NCBI GenBank assembly: GCA_017936375.1
Contig: JAGBFR010000037.1
Coordinates: 1-64,000 of the forward strand
Direction of reading: 5' to 3'
DNA length: 64,000 bases
From: Clostridia bacterium
Lineage (GTDB): Bacteria; Bacillota; Clostridia; Christensenellales; Aristaeellaceae
This document shows, in pieces, positions 52,396-62,040 of the stretch. Below the pieces are notes generated by a model that made no database searches, was not told the origin of the DNA, and saw nothing but the letters and a program-made list of their open reading frames with translations. Position 1 is the stretch's first letter. Every line of letters begins with the position of its first letter. The position numbers were made by a program, and so were the translations under genes.

Positions 52396-53666
52396 CCGTG
52401 CTCCGCGACATCTCCACGACCTATGCCTCGATGTTCAGCCTCGTGCTGTTCATGACGCTCTTTGAGTCCCTCCGCCCGAAGAAGGAGACCACCCTCCTCA
52501 CCCTCGGCCTGATGGGACCCCTGATGGCCGTCAACATCGCCCTACTCTTCATCCTCGGTCCCACGACCATGAGCACGCTGCTGCTTTTAACCTGCAGCCT
52601 GCCCAGCCTGATCTTCTTCTGGCTGCTGGCCAGGCACAGGGACGGTCGGTTCTTCTTCACCTTCTGCCTCGCTGATACGCTGATGCTGGAGGTCATCCAC
52701 ACGACCGCCGTGCTGGACTTCTTCCTCGGCAGCACGTATATCTTCACGGTGATCTCCCGCCTGATCCTCTGCCCGCTGGTCGCCTATGCCGTCTACAGGT
52801 GGGTGCGCCCATTCTATCTGGAATTGCAGAATCACGTGGACAAGGGCTGGTACGTATTCGCCTCCATCTCCCTGATCTTCTATATGCTGCTCACCCTGTC
52901 CAGCAGCGTGCCCACGCGCATCACCCAGCGCCCCGAGCAGCTGCCTGCGTTCATCCTGCTTCTCATCCTCGTGCCCGTCGTCTATCTGCACATCCTCGTC
53001 ACGCTGCGCCGCATGCAGCTCCTGTATGAATCGCGGGAGAAGGAGAGCATCCTCAATGTGCAGGTCGAGAGCCTCTGTTCCCGCGTCGATGAATTCACCA
53101 CCGCCAACGAGCGCTTCCGCGAGGAGCGCCACGACTTCCGCCATAAGATGCGCACCATGGCCGCGCTCGCCGAGAGCGGGCAGCTGGATGAGGTCAAGGC
53201 CATGGCCAGCGAATACTCCGAGGCGCCTCAGGAGTCGGTCGTCGAATCCTACTGCGGCCATGCCATTCTGGATGCGGTGCTCTCCTCCTACCTGCAGTGG
53301 GCAAGGCGCAAGGGCATTCGCGTCACCACCAGACTGGATCTCCCCGACACGCTGCAGGTCAGCGAGACCGAGCTGGCTACCGTATTCGCCAACGCAATCG
53401 AAAATGCCATCCACGCCTGCGAGAAGCTCGAGCCGGACAAGCGATTTATCGAAATCAAGGCCATCACCCAGCCCGCCTTCATGCTGCAGATCCGCAACAG
53501 CTTTGACGGCGTGATCGCCTTTGACAAGGACGGCGTGCCTCTGAGCGGCAGGAAGGGGCACGGCTTTGGCACCCGCTCCATCGTCACCTTCTGCGAGAAG
53601 AACAACGCCTTCTGCGAGTTCGGCGCGGAGGAAGAGACCTTCTTCCTGAGGATGATGTTCCGCTGA
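52392..53666 (+). CDS. GHKL-family sensor histidine kinase
   Basis: 424 aa. Six or seven N-terminal membrane helices (about 10-215), a coiled segment, the phospho-acceptor HDFRHKMRT (about 246), N box (NAIENAIHACEKL) and G box (RKGHGFGTRSIV). Of AgrC/DUF4386-like type; the ligand is unknown. Cognate regulator is the overlapping LytTR gene. Confidence 0.9.
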   Translation: MTVLRDISTTYASMFSLVLFMTLFESLRPKKETTLLTLGLMGPLMAVNIALLFILGPTTMSTLLLLTCSLPSLIFFWLLARHRDGRFFFTFCLADTLMLEVIHTTAVLDFFLGSTYIFTVISRLILCPLVAYAVYRWVRPFYLELQNHVDKGWYVFASISLIFYMLLTLSSSVPTRITQRPEQLPAFILLLILVPVVYLHILVTLRRMQLLYESREKESILNVQVESLCSRVDEFTTANERFREERHDFRHKMRTMAALAESGQLDEVKAMASEYSEAPQESVVESYCGHAILDAVLSSYLQWARRKGIRVTTRLDLPDTLQVSETELATVFANAIENAIHACEKLEPDKRFIEIKAITQPAFMLQIRNSFDGVIAFDKDGVPLSGRKGHGFGTRSIVTFCEKNNAFCEFGAEEETFFLRMMFR

Positions 53667-53708
53667 CAGGATTTGTCCCGTTTCGTTATTTTCCGATAAA
53701 CAAAAACA

Positions 53709-53750
53709 CGGCTGCAGGAGCCCCGCTGCTCCTGCGGCCGTTTCCGTTTT
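53709..53750 (+). terminator. Terminator after the kinase
   Basis: Stem GCAGGAGC (53714-53721) with GCTCCTGC (53728-53735), extended by CGGC/GGCCG, then a T-rich tail. Confidence 0.75.
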
Positions 53751-53826
53751 CTGTCTCAAAAAACTTCGCCATTTATTATGTTTTGATAGAATTATTTGGA
53801 TATGATTTTATTATCAAAAGACGCCT

Positions 53827-53892
53827 TTGGTAAGGATGAGGTCATCGGCGTCACATTTCTTGTTACCCGCTCCAACTAAAGCGCCTTCGTGA
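53827..53892. repeat. Decayed third copy of the tRNA-Thr att sequence
   Basis: 53827-53844 matches the anticodon-arm part of tRNA-Thr exactly (18 nt), GCTCCA follows at 53869-53874, and CTAAA-GCGCCTTCGTGA (53876-53892) matches the sequence after att copy 2. The T-arm between them has diverged. Same order and nearly same spacing as the functional copies, so it is an eroded att end rather than chance. 53893-53931 holds nothing else. Confidence 0.72.
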
Positions 53893-53931
53893 TCCTGCAA
53901 ATTAAGGATTCTCCGGGTTGTTTTTCATTCA

Positions 53932-56355
53932 TCAGCGGATATCGTACACGCTGCGCGCCGACGCCCTCTCAGGGCATCCCCTGATGATCTTCACGCGTCG
54001 TTCGCCGGCATTCATATCAAAATAGTTGTCCTCGAGCACCGTGTCCGCGCCCGCCTGAATCTCCACGCTGCGGGCGTATGCCTTCGCGGAGACCACAATC
54101 TCGTCGCCTTCGATGCGCACGGCAAGCTGCGGATCCCCGAACCGGAAATGCTTGGGCGCGCAGAAGAGCACGCTGCCCTCCCCGACCATGCAGCCCTTAT
54201 CATCAAGCAGCTCATAGGCATAGTAGCAGCCATAGGTATCCTGATTGGAGAAGTCCTGCTCCTCCAGCCACACGGCGGACAGCGCCGGCACGCGCACCTC
54301 AAACTCCCCCGCCTCAATCACAGAAGCGTCCGGACGGCGGAGCGACCAGCGCGCCGTGCCCCTGAATTCGCGCATCGTCTCGTTAGATATGTTCAGCCGC
54401 GCGCTCTTCTTTAAGCTGAAGGGCTCGGCATTGACGTTCGTATTCTGGGAAAGGATGCCCTCCTCATGGCAGGAGATCAGCACCGGCGCAAAGAACCGGC
54501 GCGCATAGTAGTGCAGCGCTTTCCAGCGGCCATAATAGTCGATGCTCGACCAGCTGGCCACCGGCCAGCAGTCGTTGAGCTGCCAGATCACCGCGCCCAT
54601 GCAGCGCCCGCGATGGCGCCGCCAGTGCTCCACGCCGTACTGGATGGCCTGCGCCTGAAGCAGCTGCGAGGCATACACAAGACGGTCGAGGTCGCGGGGA
54701 TACAGATACATATGAGAAAGATAGCTGACGATCAGGCCGTTGGCGGATGCATTCCTCTGGTGCTTTTCCATCACATAGGAGAAGATATTGCGATCCTCAG
54801 GCTCGGTAAAGCTCTCGATGGTCTCCATGCACGGGAATGCCTGGAAGCCGAATTCCGAGACATAGCGGAAATAATGATTTCTGTAATCCGTAAAGGGCAC
54901 CCTGCCATGCCATACCGTCCAGTAATGCACGTCGCCCCGGTTGGGGTCCTGCGGATAATCAAAGCTGCCGCCGCTGGACGGGCTGGCCGGCCAGTAGAAT
55001 GTCTGCGGATCCTCAGCCTTAATCACACGGGGAAGGATGTACTCGTACATCTTGATGTAGTCCGCCTTCTGCCCGGGGCAGGAGACCCACGTGTTCTGGT
55101 TGACGAATTCCTCCATCTCGTTGTTGCCGCACCACAGCGCGAGCGACGCGTGATGGCGAAGCCTGCGCACATTGTCCACAAACTCGGCGGTGATGTTCGC
55201 CTCAAAATCCTCGGTGAGGTTATACACCGCGCAGGCAAACATGAAATCCTGCCAGACCAGCAGGCCCAGCTCGTCGCAGATATCATAGAAGAAGTCGTCC
55301 GGATAATACCCGCCGCCCCAGATGCGGACGCAGTTCATGTTGGCCGCTCTGGCGTCCTCCAGCAGGCGGCGCGTGCGCTCAGGATTGACGCGCGGAAGCA
55401 GATTATCCTCCGGAATGTAGTCCGCGCCCATGGCGAAGATGTCCACGCCGTTGACGCAGTGGCTGAAGTTCTCGCCCCACTCGTCCTTTCTCCGGCTGAC
55501 CGTCATCGTCCTCAGGCCGATGCGCCGCTCCCAGCTGTCCAGCCCATCGCCCAGCGTGACCTGCACGGTATACAGCGGCTGCGCGCCAAAGCCGGCGGGC
55601 CACCACAGCTCGGGATTCTCCACCGCGATCACGGCCTTCTCGCCACGCGCCCGCAGAATGCTGCCGTCCGGCGCGATGAGCACAACCTGCACATCCGGCT
55701 GATTCCCGCGCAGCGTCGTCACATGGGTATTCACCTCAAGCGTGACCCGGCCCGCCTCATGATGCTGCAGCACATGAACGTCCCGGATGCGCGCAGATTC
55801 CACGCCGATGACGGAGATATCCCGCCAGATGCCCGCGTCGGGCAGGCGCGGGCCCCAGTCCCAGCCGAACATGCAATGCGCCTTGCGGATATGCGGAAAG
55901 CCCACCATGGCGTCCCCGGTGCCGTCAGCGCGGGAGCGCGCATATGCTTCCCGGATATACCTCGTCGGGGAGGAGAAGCGCACCTCGATCTCATTTTCGC
56001 CAGGGCGGAGCGCGGGCTTCACATCAAATTCCCAGATCCTGTGCATATTATCGGCCCTGCCCGCAGCCGTCCCATTGACGAAGACCTCTGCAATCGTATC
56101 AAGGCCCTCGCAGCGCAGGAGAACGGCGTCGCAGTCAAGCAGATCCTGCCCGGCCTCAAAGCTCCGGCTGTAATGGAAGTCGTTCTCCATGAGCTTCAGC
56201 GCTTCCGTCTCGTTGTCCCTGTAGAAGGGATCCGGAATCAGATCAGCGCTCAGCAGGTCATGATACACCGATCCGGGCACCACAGCAGGAATGCATCCAT
56301 ACCCGCTGCCGGGAATCTCAAGACGCCACGCGCCATTCAGGGTAATCTTTTTCAT
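53932..56355 (-). CDS. Beta-mannosidase, GH2 family
   Basis: 807 aa. N-terminal sugar-binding domain (VVPGSVYHDL), immunoglobulin-like domain, and TIM barrel with MGADYIPEDNLL, NCVRIWGGGYYPDDFFYDICD, the acid/base Glu in WCGNNEMEEF (about 414) and the nucleophile Glu in YVSEFGFQAFP (about 499). This matches cytoplasmic beta-mannosidases. No signal peptide, so it acts on imported oligosaccharides from the ABC system to the right. Start at 56355 with GGAGGT. Last gene of the leftward sugar operon. Confidence 0.92.
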   Translation of the reverse strand: MKKITLNGAWRLEIPGSGYGCIPAVVPGSVYHDLLSADLIPDPFYRDNETEALKLMENDFHYSRSFEAGQDLLDCDAVLLRCEGLDTIAEVFVNGTAAGRADNMHRIWEFDVKPALRPGENEIEVRFSSPTRYIREAYARSRADGTGDAMVGFPHIRKAHCMFGWDWGPRLPDAGIWRDISVIGVESARIRDVHVLQHHEAGRVTLEVNTHVTTLRGNQPDVQVVLIAPDGSILRARGEKAVIAVENPELWWPAGFGAQPLYTVQVTLGDGLDSWERRIGLRTMTVSRRKDEWGENFSHCVNGVDIFAMGADYIPEDNLLPRVNPERTRRLLEDARAANMNCVRIWGGGYYPDDFFYDICDELGLLVWQDFMFACAVYNLTEDFEANITAEFVDNVRRLRHHASLALWCGNNEMEEFVNQNTWVSCPGQKADYIKMYEYILPRVIKAEDPQTFYWPASPSSGGSFDYPQDPNRGDVHYWTVWHGRVPFTDYRNHYFRYVSEFGFQAFPCMETIESFTEPEDRNIFSYVMEKHQRNASANGLIVSYLSHMYLYPRDLDRLVYASQLLQAQAIQYGVEHWRRHRGRCMGAVIWQLNDCWPVASWSSIDYYGRWKALHYYARRFFAPVLISCHEEGILSQNTNVNAEPFSLKKSARLNISNETMREFRGTARWSLRRPDASVIEAGEFEVRVPALSAVWLEEQDFSNQDTYGCYYAYELLDDKGCMVGEGSVLFCAPKHFRFGDPQLAVRIEGDEIVVSAKAYARSVEIQAGADTVLEDNYFDMNAGERRVKIIRGCPERASARSVYDIR

Positions 56356-56385
56356 CCGCATACCTCCACGCACTATCGCTGCGCG

Positions 56386-57966
56386 TCATTCCTCCGTCAG
56401 CAGATCCTCAGGCCGGACAGACGGGTATCCGTCATCCGTACCGGCCTGCTGGTACCAGTAGGGCGTCGCGCCGTAGAGACAGGTGTTTTCCCCGTCCCAT
56501 ACGTCGCCCTTGTACTTTTCAATGAACCCTTCGAAGCGCTGCGCAAAGGGAATGCTGTCCGCCACATGGAAGCGGCTCACAGCCGTATGGCCATTGCCGT
56601 CGATGGGCATGGCGTTCAGGCAGGCATACGGGCTGTCAAACCGGGCAAACGGAGGCTCCGCCGCCCACGCATAGCCGATATAGTCCTCGCTGCCCGTGCC
56701 GAAGGTGGACGGGAAGCGCTCTCCATCCACGAAGAATTTTTCGTCTCCCTCGCCCCACCACCAGTCGACGGTCTTCTGATCCCACGCGCCGTACCACCAG
56801 GAGAGCGGCTTCTCCTCAGGCGTCTTCCATGTATCCAGAATATGCAGATGCACGCCCACAAAGCGGCCCGCAGCGCCGTCGACCAGCAGCAGCGGCCAGT
56901 CCGGCCAGCGGTCCCCGCCGGGGGCAAAGCGCGCCGCATCCAGACTGCCGAAGTGACCGCGATGATACTTGGCATGGAAGCGCAGCGTATGCGCATCCGG
57001 CACAAAAGCGCCGTCCACCGCAAAGCGCATGCGCACCGTCTGCGGCCTCTCGCCGAGGTTCACAATCTCCACGCGGCAGCCGTCGGCATAGGGCATTGCA
57101 AAGCGGCAGGCATACTGCGCGCGCTCCATGCTCATCGGCAGACAGCGATAGCGCGCGTAGCCCGGCGCTCCACCGAAGAACTCGCCCAGCGGCGCCTCCA
57201 CGGCGGGCAGTTCCCGCCCGTCCCAATACATGCGCAGAACCAGACGGGAGACGTCCGCCTCCGTGCTGCAGAGCGTCATCTCCTCGATCATGCCGCTGCC
57301 GGGAAGGGCAAAGAGCTGCGCCGCTTCGCCCGGGGCGATCTGCGCCTGCGCGGTATGTTCGCCCGTGCGGCAGACCTCGCCGCGCTCGTAGAGCAGCCTG
57401 TCCGTCTGCGCGAGCGCGATCATGCCGTCGTTGGCAAAGCGCTCGGCGTAGGACGGCATCTGCGTGCCCTTATCAAAGAGCGTATAGGTGAAGTGATAAT
57501 ACGCGCCCCAGTCCGGCGCAAACTCCACGCGGCAGCGCTTCTGAAACGGAATCGGAATAAAGCTGTTCCTGCCGCGCGAAAGGCGCATGGACAGCTCCGA
57601 CAGATTGAGCGGCGGGACATCGTCCGGCTGCTTTTCAAACCAGTCGCTGAACGGCATGTCGATCGCCGGAGCGGGCTCGTCGTCGATATACACGCGCATG
57701 TGGCCCTGCTGGGGCAGCGCGCTCCAGACGCGCCAGATGACGCCCGGTCCCTCCTGCTCAAAGGCGACAATGCTGCCGTCCTCAAGCGTGCGGATGCAGC
57801 CGCTGCCGTCGGCGTTGGCGTCCCAGTCCACATAGGTTCCTGTGGCTGCGTCAAAGCGGGATGCCCGGTCATAACTGGACATGCAGCCGCTGCGTTCGCC
57901 ATCCGGCGCCATCTGCGCCAGCGCGCGAAGGTCGGTCAGGCGGGCAAGAAGCTCTCGATACGTCAT
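56386..57966 (-). CDS. GH172-type (DUF2961) glycoside hydrolase
   Basis: 526 aa. Double-jelly-roll pattern of DUF2961: RASRFDAATGTYVDWDANAD, GPGVIWRVWSA, MPFSDWF, the FNPIPF-like SFIPIPFQKRC, DWWWGEGDEKFFVDGE and GTGSEDYIGYAW with the catalytic acidic residues of the family. Known GH172 enzymes act on furanosidic D-arabinan or fructofuranose linkages; the substrate here is open. RBS GGAGGG overlaps the end of the PfkB gene. Confidence 0.88.
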   Translation of the reverse strand: MTYRELLARLTDLRALAQMAPDGERSGCMSSYDRASRFDAATGTYVDWDANADGSGCIRTLEDGSIVAFEQEGPGVIWRVWSALPQQGHMRVYIDDEPAPAIDMPFSDWFEKQPDDVPPLNLSELSMRLSRGRNSFIPIPFQKRCRVEFAPDWGAYYHFTYTLFDKGTQMPSYAERFANDGMIALAQTDRLLYERGEVCRTGEHTAQAQIAPGEAAQLFALPGSGMIEEMTLCSTEADVSRLVLRMYWDGRELPAVEAPLGEFFGGAPGYARYRCLPMSMERAQYACRFAMPYADGCRVEIVNLGERPQTVRMRFAVDGAFVPDAHTLRFHAKYHRGHFGSLDAARFAPGGDRWPDWPLLLVDGAAGRFVGVHLHILDTWKTPEEKPLSWWYGAWDQKTVDWWWGEGDEKFFVDGERFPSTFGTGSEDYIGYAWAAEPPFARFDSPYACLNAMPIDGNGHTAVSRFHVADSIPFAQRFEGFIEKYKGDVWDGENTCLYGATPYWYQQAGTDDGYPSVRPEDLLTEE

Positions 57967-57967
57967 A

Positions 57968-58969
57968 TTAACCCTCCGAAGATAATTCATCGTAGTTTTT
58001 CAGGCATTCTTCCATGGTCACGACCGCGCCGTTGGACGTATCCCCCCGCAGGGACTGCACGGCCGCCGCATTGCCCCAGCGCAGCGCCTCCCATACGCGC
58101 AGCCCGCGATAGGCCGCCAGCAGCGCGCCGGCGCAGAAGGCGTCTCCCGCGCCGACCGTGCCCTTGATAAAGCCCTCGGGCAGGCGCTTTCCCTGCTCGC
58201 GGTAATAGGTTCCGTCCGCCTCCATGCCAAAGGCCGCCGACGGGGCGTGGATAATCGCCCGGCGGGACACGCCGAGCGTGAGCATCTCGCGCAGCGCCGT
58301 GGGCACATTCTCCTCGAGCAGCCGTCCGTCTTCTCCGGTCAGGCGGATGCCCGTGATGCGCTCAGCCTCGATCTCATTGACGGTGAGATAGTCCGTATAG
58401 GCCAGCAGCGGGCGCACAAGCGACGCATACCGGTCAGAATCCTCGCTGATGACGTCCAGCGCGGTCAAGCAGCCCGCCTGCTGCGCGCGATGCAGGAGAA
58501 TGCCCATGCGCGAGCCGTACTGCGCATCCGGCATATCCAGCGTCCTGAGCAGCAGCGGATAACAGACCTGAAGGATCCGGCAGTCGAGCGCGCCGTAATC
58601 GATATCCTCAACGTCAAAGGTGTCGTTCGCGCCGCCGAAGTAAAAGAACGTGCGGCAGTGGGTGCTCGATTCCTCATAGACATCGGTAAAGGCCGTCTCG
58701 CCCCGGCGGATGATCCCCTTCGTCTCCACGCCATGGCGCTCAAACTGCGAGAGGATGAAGTCGCCCTCCGCGTCCGTCCCCGCTGCGCCGTATACGGATA
58801 CCGGCAGATCGGGGGCCAGCAGCTTCATGCTGATCGCCCCGTTGCAGGCGCCGCCGGTGGAGCGTCCTGTGCCATGGATGAACGACAGCTCGCTTCGCCG
58901 CGGCAGCCTGTCGATATGGCGGATGCGGTCCACGATCAGATTGCCGGCATAGGCAATGCCCTCACGCAT
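57968..58969 (-). CDS. PfkB-family sugar kinase
   Basis: 333 aa. GTGRSTGGACNGAISMKLL (about 34-52), NEIEAERITG and the catalytic GTVGAGDAFCAGAL near 280 are ribokinase-family landmarks. Start ATG overlaps the aldolase stop (TGATG). Together with the aldolase it probably phosphorylates then cleaves a released sugar. Confidence 0.9.
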   Translation of the reverse strand: MREGIAYAGNLIVDRIRHIDRLPRRSELSFIHGTGRSTGGACNGAISMKLLAPDLPVSVYGAAGTDAEGDFILSQFERHGVETKGIIRRGETAFTDVYEESSTHCRTFFYFGGANDTFDVEDIDYGALDCRILQVCYPLLLRTLDMPDAQYGSRMGILLHRAQQAGCLTALDVISEDSDRYASLVRPLLAYTDYLTVNEIEAERITGIRLTGEDGRLLEENVPTALREMLTLGVSRRAIIHAPSAAFGMEADGTYYREQGKRLPEGFIKGTVGAGDAFCAGALLAAYRGLRVWEALRWGNAAAVQSLRGDTSNGAVVTMEECLKNYDELSSEG

Positions 58970-59823
58970 CACTGCCCGCCTCCCTTGAAAACGCGCAGAA
59001 TGCGCTGCACATCCTCACGCATCGCCTTCGTCGCAGCCATGGCCGCATCATGGAAATAGAGCCCCTGCGGCGCGTTCTTTACCGCCTCATAAATGCCCTT
59101 TCCGCCGGCAAGCGCTTCATATGTATAATAGTTGATCTTCCGGATGCCGCAGGCGATGGCCGTGCGATAGTCCTCGTCCGTCAGGCCGCTGCCGCCGTGC
59201 ATCACCAGCGGCAGGCCATTCGTCTCCTCGCGCACCTGACGGATGATGTCAAAATTCAGCTTCGGCTTCGCCTTATACACGCCGTGCACCGTGCCAAAGG
59301 AGATGGCCAGCGCATCCACGCCGGTCTCCTCGGCGAAGCGCTTCGCATCCGCCGGCACGGTATAGAAGGCTTCCGGGCTGTACTCGCCCAGTTCCCCCCG
59401 GAAGTTATGGGGCATATTGCCCAGCTCCGCCTCCACGGAGACATTGACCGCATGCGCCAGCTTCACAATCTCGCGCGTCTCGCTCAGGTTCTGCTCAAAC
59501 GGCTTGCCGGAGGCGTCGTACATCACGGAGGTATAGCCCGTGCGGATGGCGCGCATCACCGTCTCCGCGCTGTCGCCGTGATCAAGATGCACACAGACGG
59601 GCACCGTCGCCTCCTCCGCAAGCGCCAGCATGATCTTTCCCGCCAGCTCCAGGGAGATAAAGGGCTCATGCACCGGCGCATGCTGCAGGATCAGCGGCAT
59701 GCCAAGCTCCTGCGCCGCCTCCAGCGCGGCGCGCGCGGATTCGAGCGTGGGGCCGTTAAAGCCGCCGATAGCGATCGCGTGCTCCTGCGCATAGCGCATC
59801 AGTTCTTTCAGATTGGTCAGCAT
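58969..59823 (-). CDS. Class II (zinc) fructose/tagatose-bisphosphate aldolase family
   Basis: 284 aa. HLDHGD (79-84), VEAELGNM, ISFGTVHGVYK, MHGGSGL and the KINYYT C-terminal loop give the zinc ligands and catalytic Asp of the GatY/FbaA family. First gene of the leftward operon, from the promoter at 60006-60034. Ketose-1,6-bisphosphate or 1-phosphate cleavage is likely; the exact sugar is unknown. Confidence 0.9.
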   Translation of the reverse strand: MLTNLKELMRYAQEHAIAIGGFNGPTLESARAALEAAQELGMPLILQHAPVHEPFISLELAGKIMLALAEEATVPVCVHLDHGDSAETVMRAIRTGYTSVMYDASGKPFEQNLSETREIVKLAHAVNVSVEAELGNMPHNFRGELGEYSPEAFYTVPADAKRFAEETGVDALAISFGTVHGVYKAKPKLNFDIIRQVREETNGLPLVMHGGSGLTDEDYRTAIACGIRKINYYTYEALAGGKGIYEAVKNAPQGLYFHDAAMAATKAMREDVQRILRVFKGGGQ

Positions 59824-60005
59824 CGTATCATCCTTTCCCCGCCGGCGTCAGCCTGTACGGAATCAAAACATCAAATTGCACACCGTAAAGCGCACAATAC
59901 ATCGCCTGTATCGCCTCATGCATCGCGCGTCAGGGCGTCCGGCATCCGCAATATTTTTTGCCGATCATGCAGTTTTTTTGTCCTGCCGCGGCGTTTCTTT
60001 GGTAC

Positions 60006-60034
60006 ATTATACATCGAAACGCCCCGCAGCACAA
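60006..60034 (-). promoter_or_regulatory. Promoter of the aldolase-PfkB-GH172-mannosidase operon
   Basis: TTGTGC and a consensus TATAAT on the minus strand, 17 bases apart. The untranslated leader is about 180 nt and shows nothing else notable in 59824-60005. Confidence 0.72.
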
Positions 60035-60162
60035 TCTGCTTTTGCCTCTCCCTGCCCAAAGAAATCCGCCATTTTGTCTTGAATATTCCCAGCTATTCGT
60101 AAGACGTCCGACCAATCCGCCAGATTTGCTCAAAAATTTTTATGCAAATTGTTTTCCACCCA

Positions 60163-60191
60163 TTGACAGGACATTACCTTTCTGTTAAGAT
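60163..60191 (+). promoter_or_regulatory. Promoter of the gntR-ABC operon with repeated GGACATT motifs
   Basis: TTGACA and TAAGAT 17 bases apart. GGACATT occurs in the spacer (60169-60175), and GGAACATT...GGGACATTCC follows at about 60201-60220, a likely operator for the GntR regulator. Confidence 0.72.
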
Positions 60192-60300
60192 ACATTCGAA
60201 CGGAACATTATGGGACATTCCAGAAGCGTTCAAGGTTTGCAGATAATCCAGTCCCCGTGCTATAATTCCAGAGAAACCACGACGAAGGATGGAACGCGAC

Positions 60301-61044
60301 ATGAGGCAGCAAACACTGAATAAGAACCTAAATGTCCCTCTGTATGTCCAGTTAAAGGAACTGATTCTCGGCGATATTCAGAACGGAACGCTCAGCGCGG
60401 GCGACATGATTCCGACGGAGCATGAGCTGATGGATCAATACGCCATCAGCCGAAACGTCGTCAGGCAGGCCATTGGCGAACTGGTAGAGGGCGGATACCT
60501 GATCCGGAAGAAGGCAAAGGGAACCTTTGTCTCCACGCCGTCTGCCAATGTGGAGAAGACCAGCACCCTGGAGCTCTTCCGCGAATCCACGCTTCGCAGC
60601 GGCGCCATTCCCACCACCAAGGTGCTGAGCATGGAGGTGCTCGATGCCGACGCGGAGATCGCCCAGCGGCTGGAGATTGCCGAGGGCGTGCGCGTCATCC
60701 GCATCAATCGTCTGCACTATGCCAATGACACCCCGACGTCCATCAGCGAATCCGTCCTGCCGTATGCCAGGTGCAGCTTCGTGCTGGAGCACCGCCTGCA
60801 GACCGACAGCCTCCATCGCGTCCTCGGCTACCGCTACGACACGCGCATCTACCGCTCCATGAGAACGATGGGCGCGCGTCTGGCAAGCGACAGCGAGGTC
60901 GAATTGCTCGGCGTCGCGCCTGGCAGCGTGGTCAACTGCTCACACCGGAAGAGCTACAACCGAATGAATACCATCGTCGAATCCACCATCTCCGTCTACC
61001 GCGGGGACTTTGAGCTCAGCTTCGAAACCGTAGAGACCCCCTGA
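60301..61044 (+). CDS. GntR/HutC-family transcriptional regulator
   Basis: 247 aa. Winged-helix domain (PLYVQLKELILGDIQNGTLS; MIPTEHELMDQYAISRNVVR) and a UTRA effector domain from about 90 (TSISESVLPY; ESTISVYRGDFELSF). The ATG at 60301 is preferred to one at 60289, which would sit directly on the ribosome site. Divergent from the sugar operon and upstream of the importer, so it most likely controls both in response to a sugar phosphate. Confidence 0.9.
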   Translation: MRQQTLNKNLNVPLYVQLKELILGDIQNGTLSAGDMIPTEHELMDQYAISRNVVRQAIGELVEGGYLIRKKAKGTFVSTPSANVEKTSTLELFRESTLRSGAIPTTKVLSMEVLDADAEIAQRLEIAEGVRVIRINRLHYANDTPTSISESVLPYARCSFVLEHRLQTDSLHRVLGYRYDTRIYRSMRTMGARLASDSEVELLGVAPGSVVNCSHRKSYNRMNTIVESTISVYRGDFELSFETVETP

Positions 61045-61078
61045 TCGCTGCGGTTTAAAATATGAAAGGTGTGATTGG

Positions 61079-62026
61079 ATGCAAGCCCCTACGCAGACCA
61101 CTAAGCCGTCGGCAGGCCGCAGGCTCTGGCGCCGCATCATGAATCACTGGGAATTCTATCTGCTGCTGGTTCCCATGTTCGTGATCATCTTCGTCTTCAA
61201 GTACGTCCCGATGTACGGCGTACAGATCGCCTTCAAGGATTTCAAGGCTAGCCTTGGCATCATGGGCAGCCCGTGGTCCCAGCCGCTGATGAAGCACTTC
61301 ATGAAGTTCTTCAATTCCTACAACTTCAGCCGTCTGGTCATCAACACGTTCCTGCTCTCTCTTGAGACGCTGATCTTCTCCTTCCCGCTGCCGATCATTC
61401 TGGCCCTGATGCTCAATCAGGTGCCCAATAAGAAGTTCCAGCGCACGGTGCAGACCGTCGTCTACGCGCCGCACTTCATCTCGGTCATGGTTCTGGCCGG
61501 CATGCTTCACATCTTCCTCTCTCCCTACGGCGGCCTTGTGAACCTGGTCATCAACATGTTCGGCGGGGAGAGCATCTACTTCCTCGGCGACGCCAAGTGG
61601 TTCCGCCCGGTGTACATCATCTCCGGCATCTGGCAGGATACCGGCTGGGGCACCATCATCTATCTGGCCACGCTCTCCGGCGTCAACATGGAGCTCTACG
61701 AGGCGGCCACGGTGGACGGCGCCAACAAGTTCCAGCGCATCTGGCACATTGATGTGCCGGCGCTGATGCCCACCATCATCATCCTGTTCATCATGAACTT
61801 CGGCAACCTGATGAGCGTCGGCTTTGAAAAGGCCTACCTCCTGCAGACCGACCTCAACAAGGGCGCCAGCGATATCATCGCCACCTACGTCTATGAGCAG
61901 GGCGTGCTCAAGACGCAGTACAGCTTCTCCACCGCCGTGGGTCTGTTCAATACCGTCATCAACATCGTGCTGCTGGTGACCGTCAACCAGATCTCCAAGC
62001 GCGTCGGCGACGTGAGTCTGTGGTAA
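61079..62026 (+). CDS. ABC importer permease, LplB type
   Basis: 315 aa, six membrane helices, with the LplB-like N-terminal pattern (PMFVIIFVFKYVPMYGVQIA) and the EAA loop (YEAATVDGANKFQRIWHIDV). Imports oligosaccharides with the next permease; the ATPase is not in the window and may be a shared MsmK-like protein. Confidence 0.93.
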   Translation: MQAPTQTTKPSAGRRLWRRIMNHWEFYLLLVPMFVIIFVFKYVPMYGVQIAFKDFKASLGIMGSPWSQPLMKHFMKFFNSYNFSRLVINTFLLSLETLIFSFPLPIILALMLNQVPNKKFQRTVQTVVYAPHFISVMVLAGMLHIFLSPYGGLVNLVINMFGGESIYFLGDAKWFRPVYIISGIWQDTGWGTIIYLATLSGVNMELYEAATVDGANKFQRIWHIDVPALMPTIIILFIMNFGNLMSVGFEKAYLLQTDLNKGASDIIATYVYEQGVLKTQYSFSTAVGLFNTVINIVLLVTVNQISKRVGDVSLW

Positions 62027-62040
62027 AGGAGGACGGAAAT

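Noticed and set aside
54466-58167. 1200-codon open frame opposite the mannosidase, GH172 and PfkB genes
   Set aside because: Runs through three real genes on the other strand, with no start signal and His/Arg/Ala-rich antisense composition.
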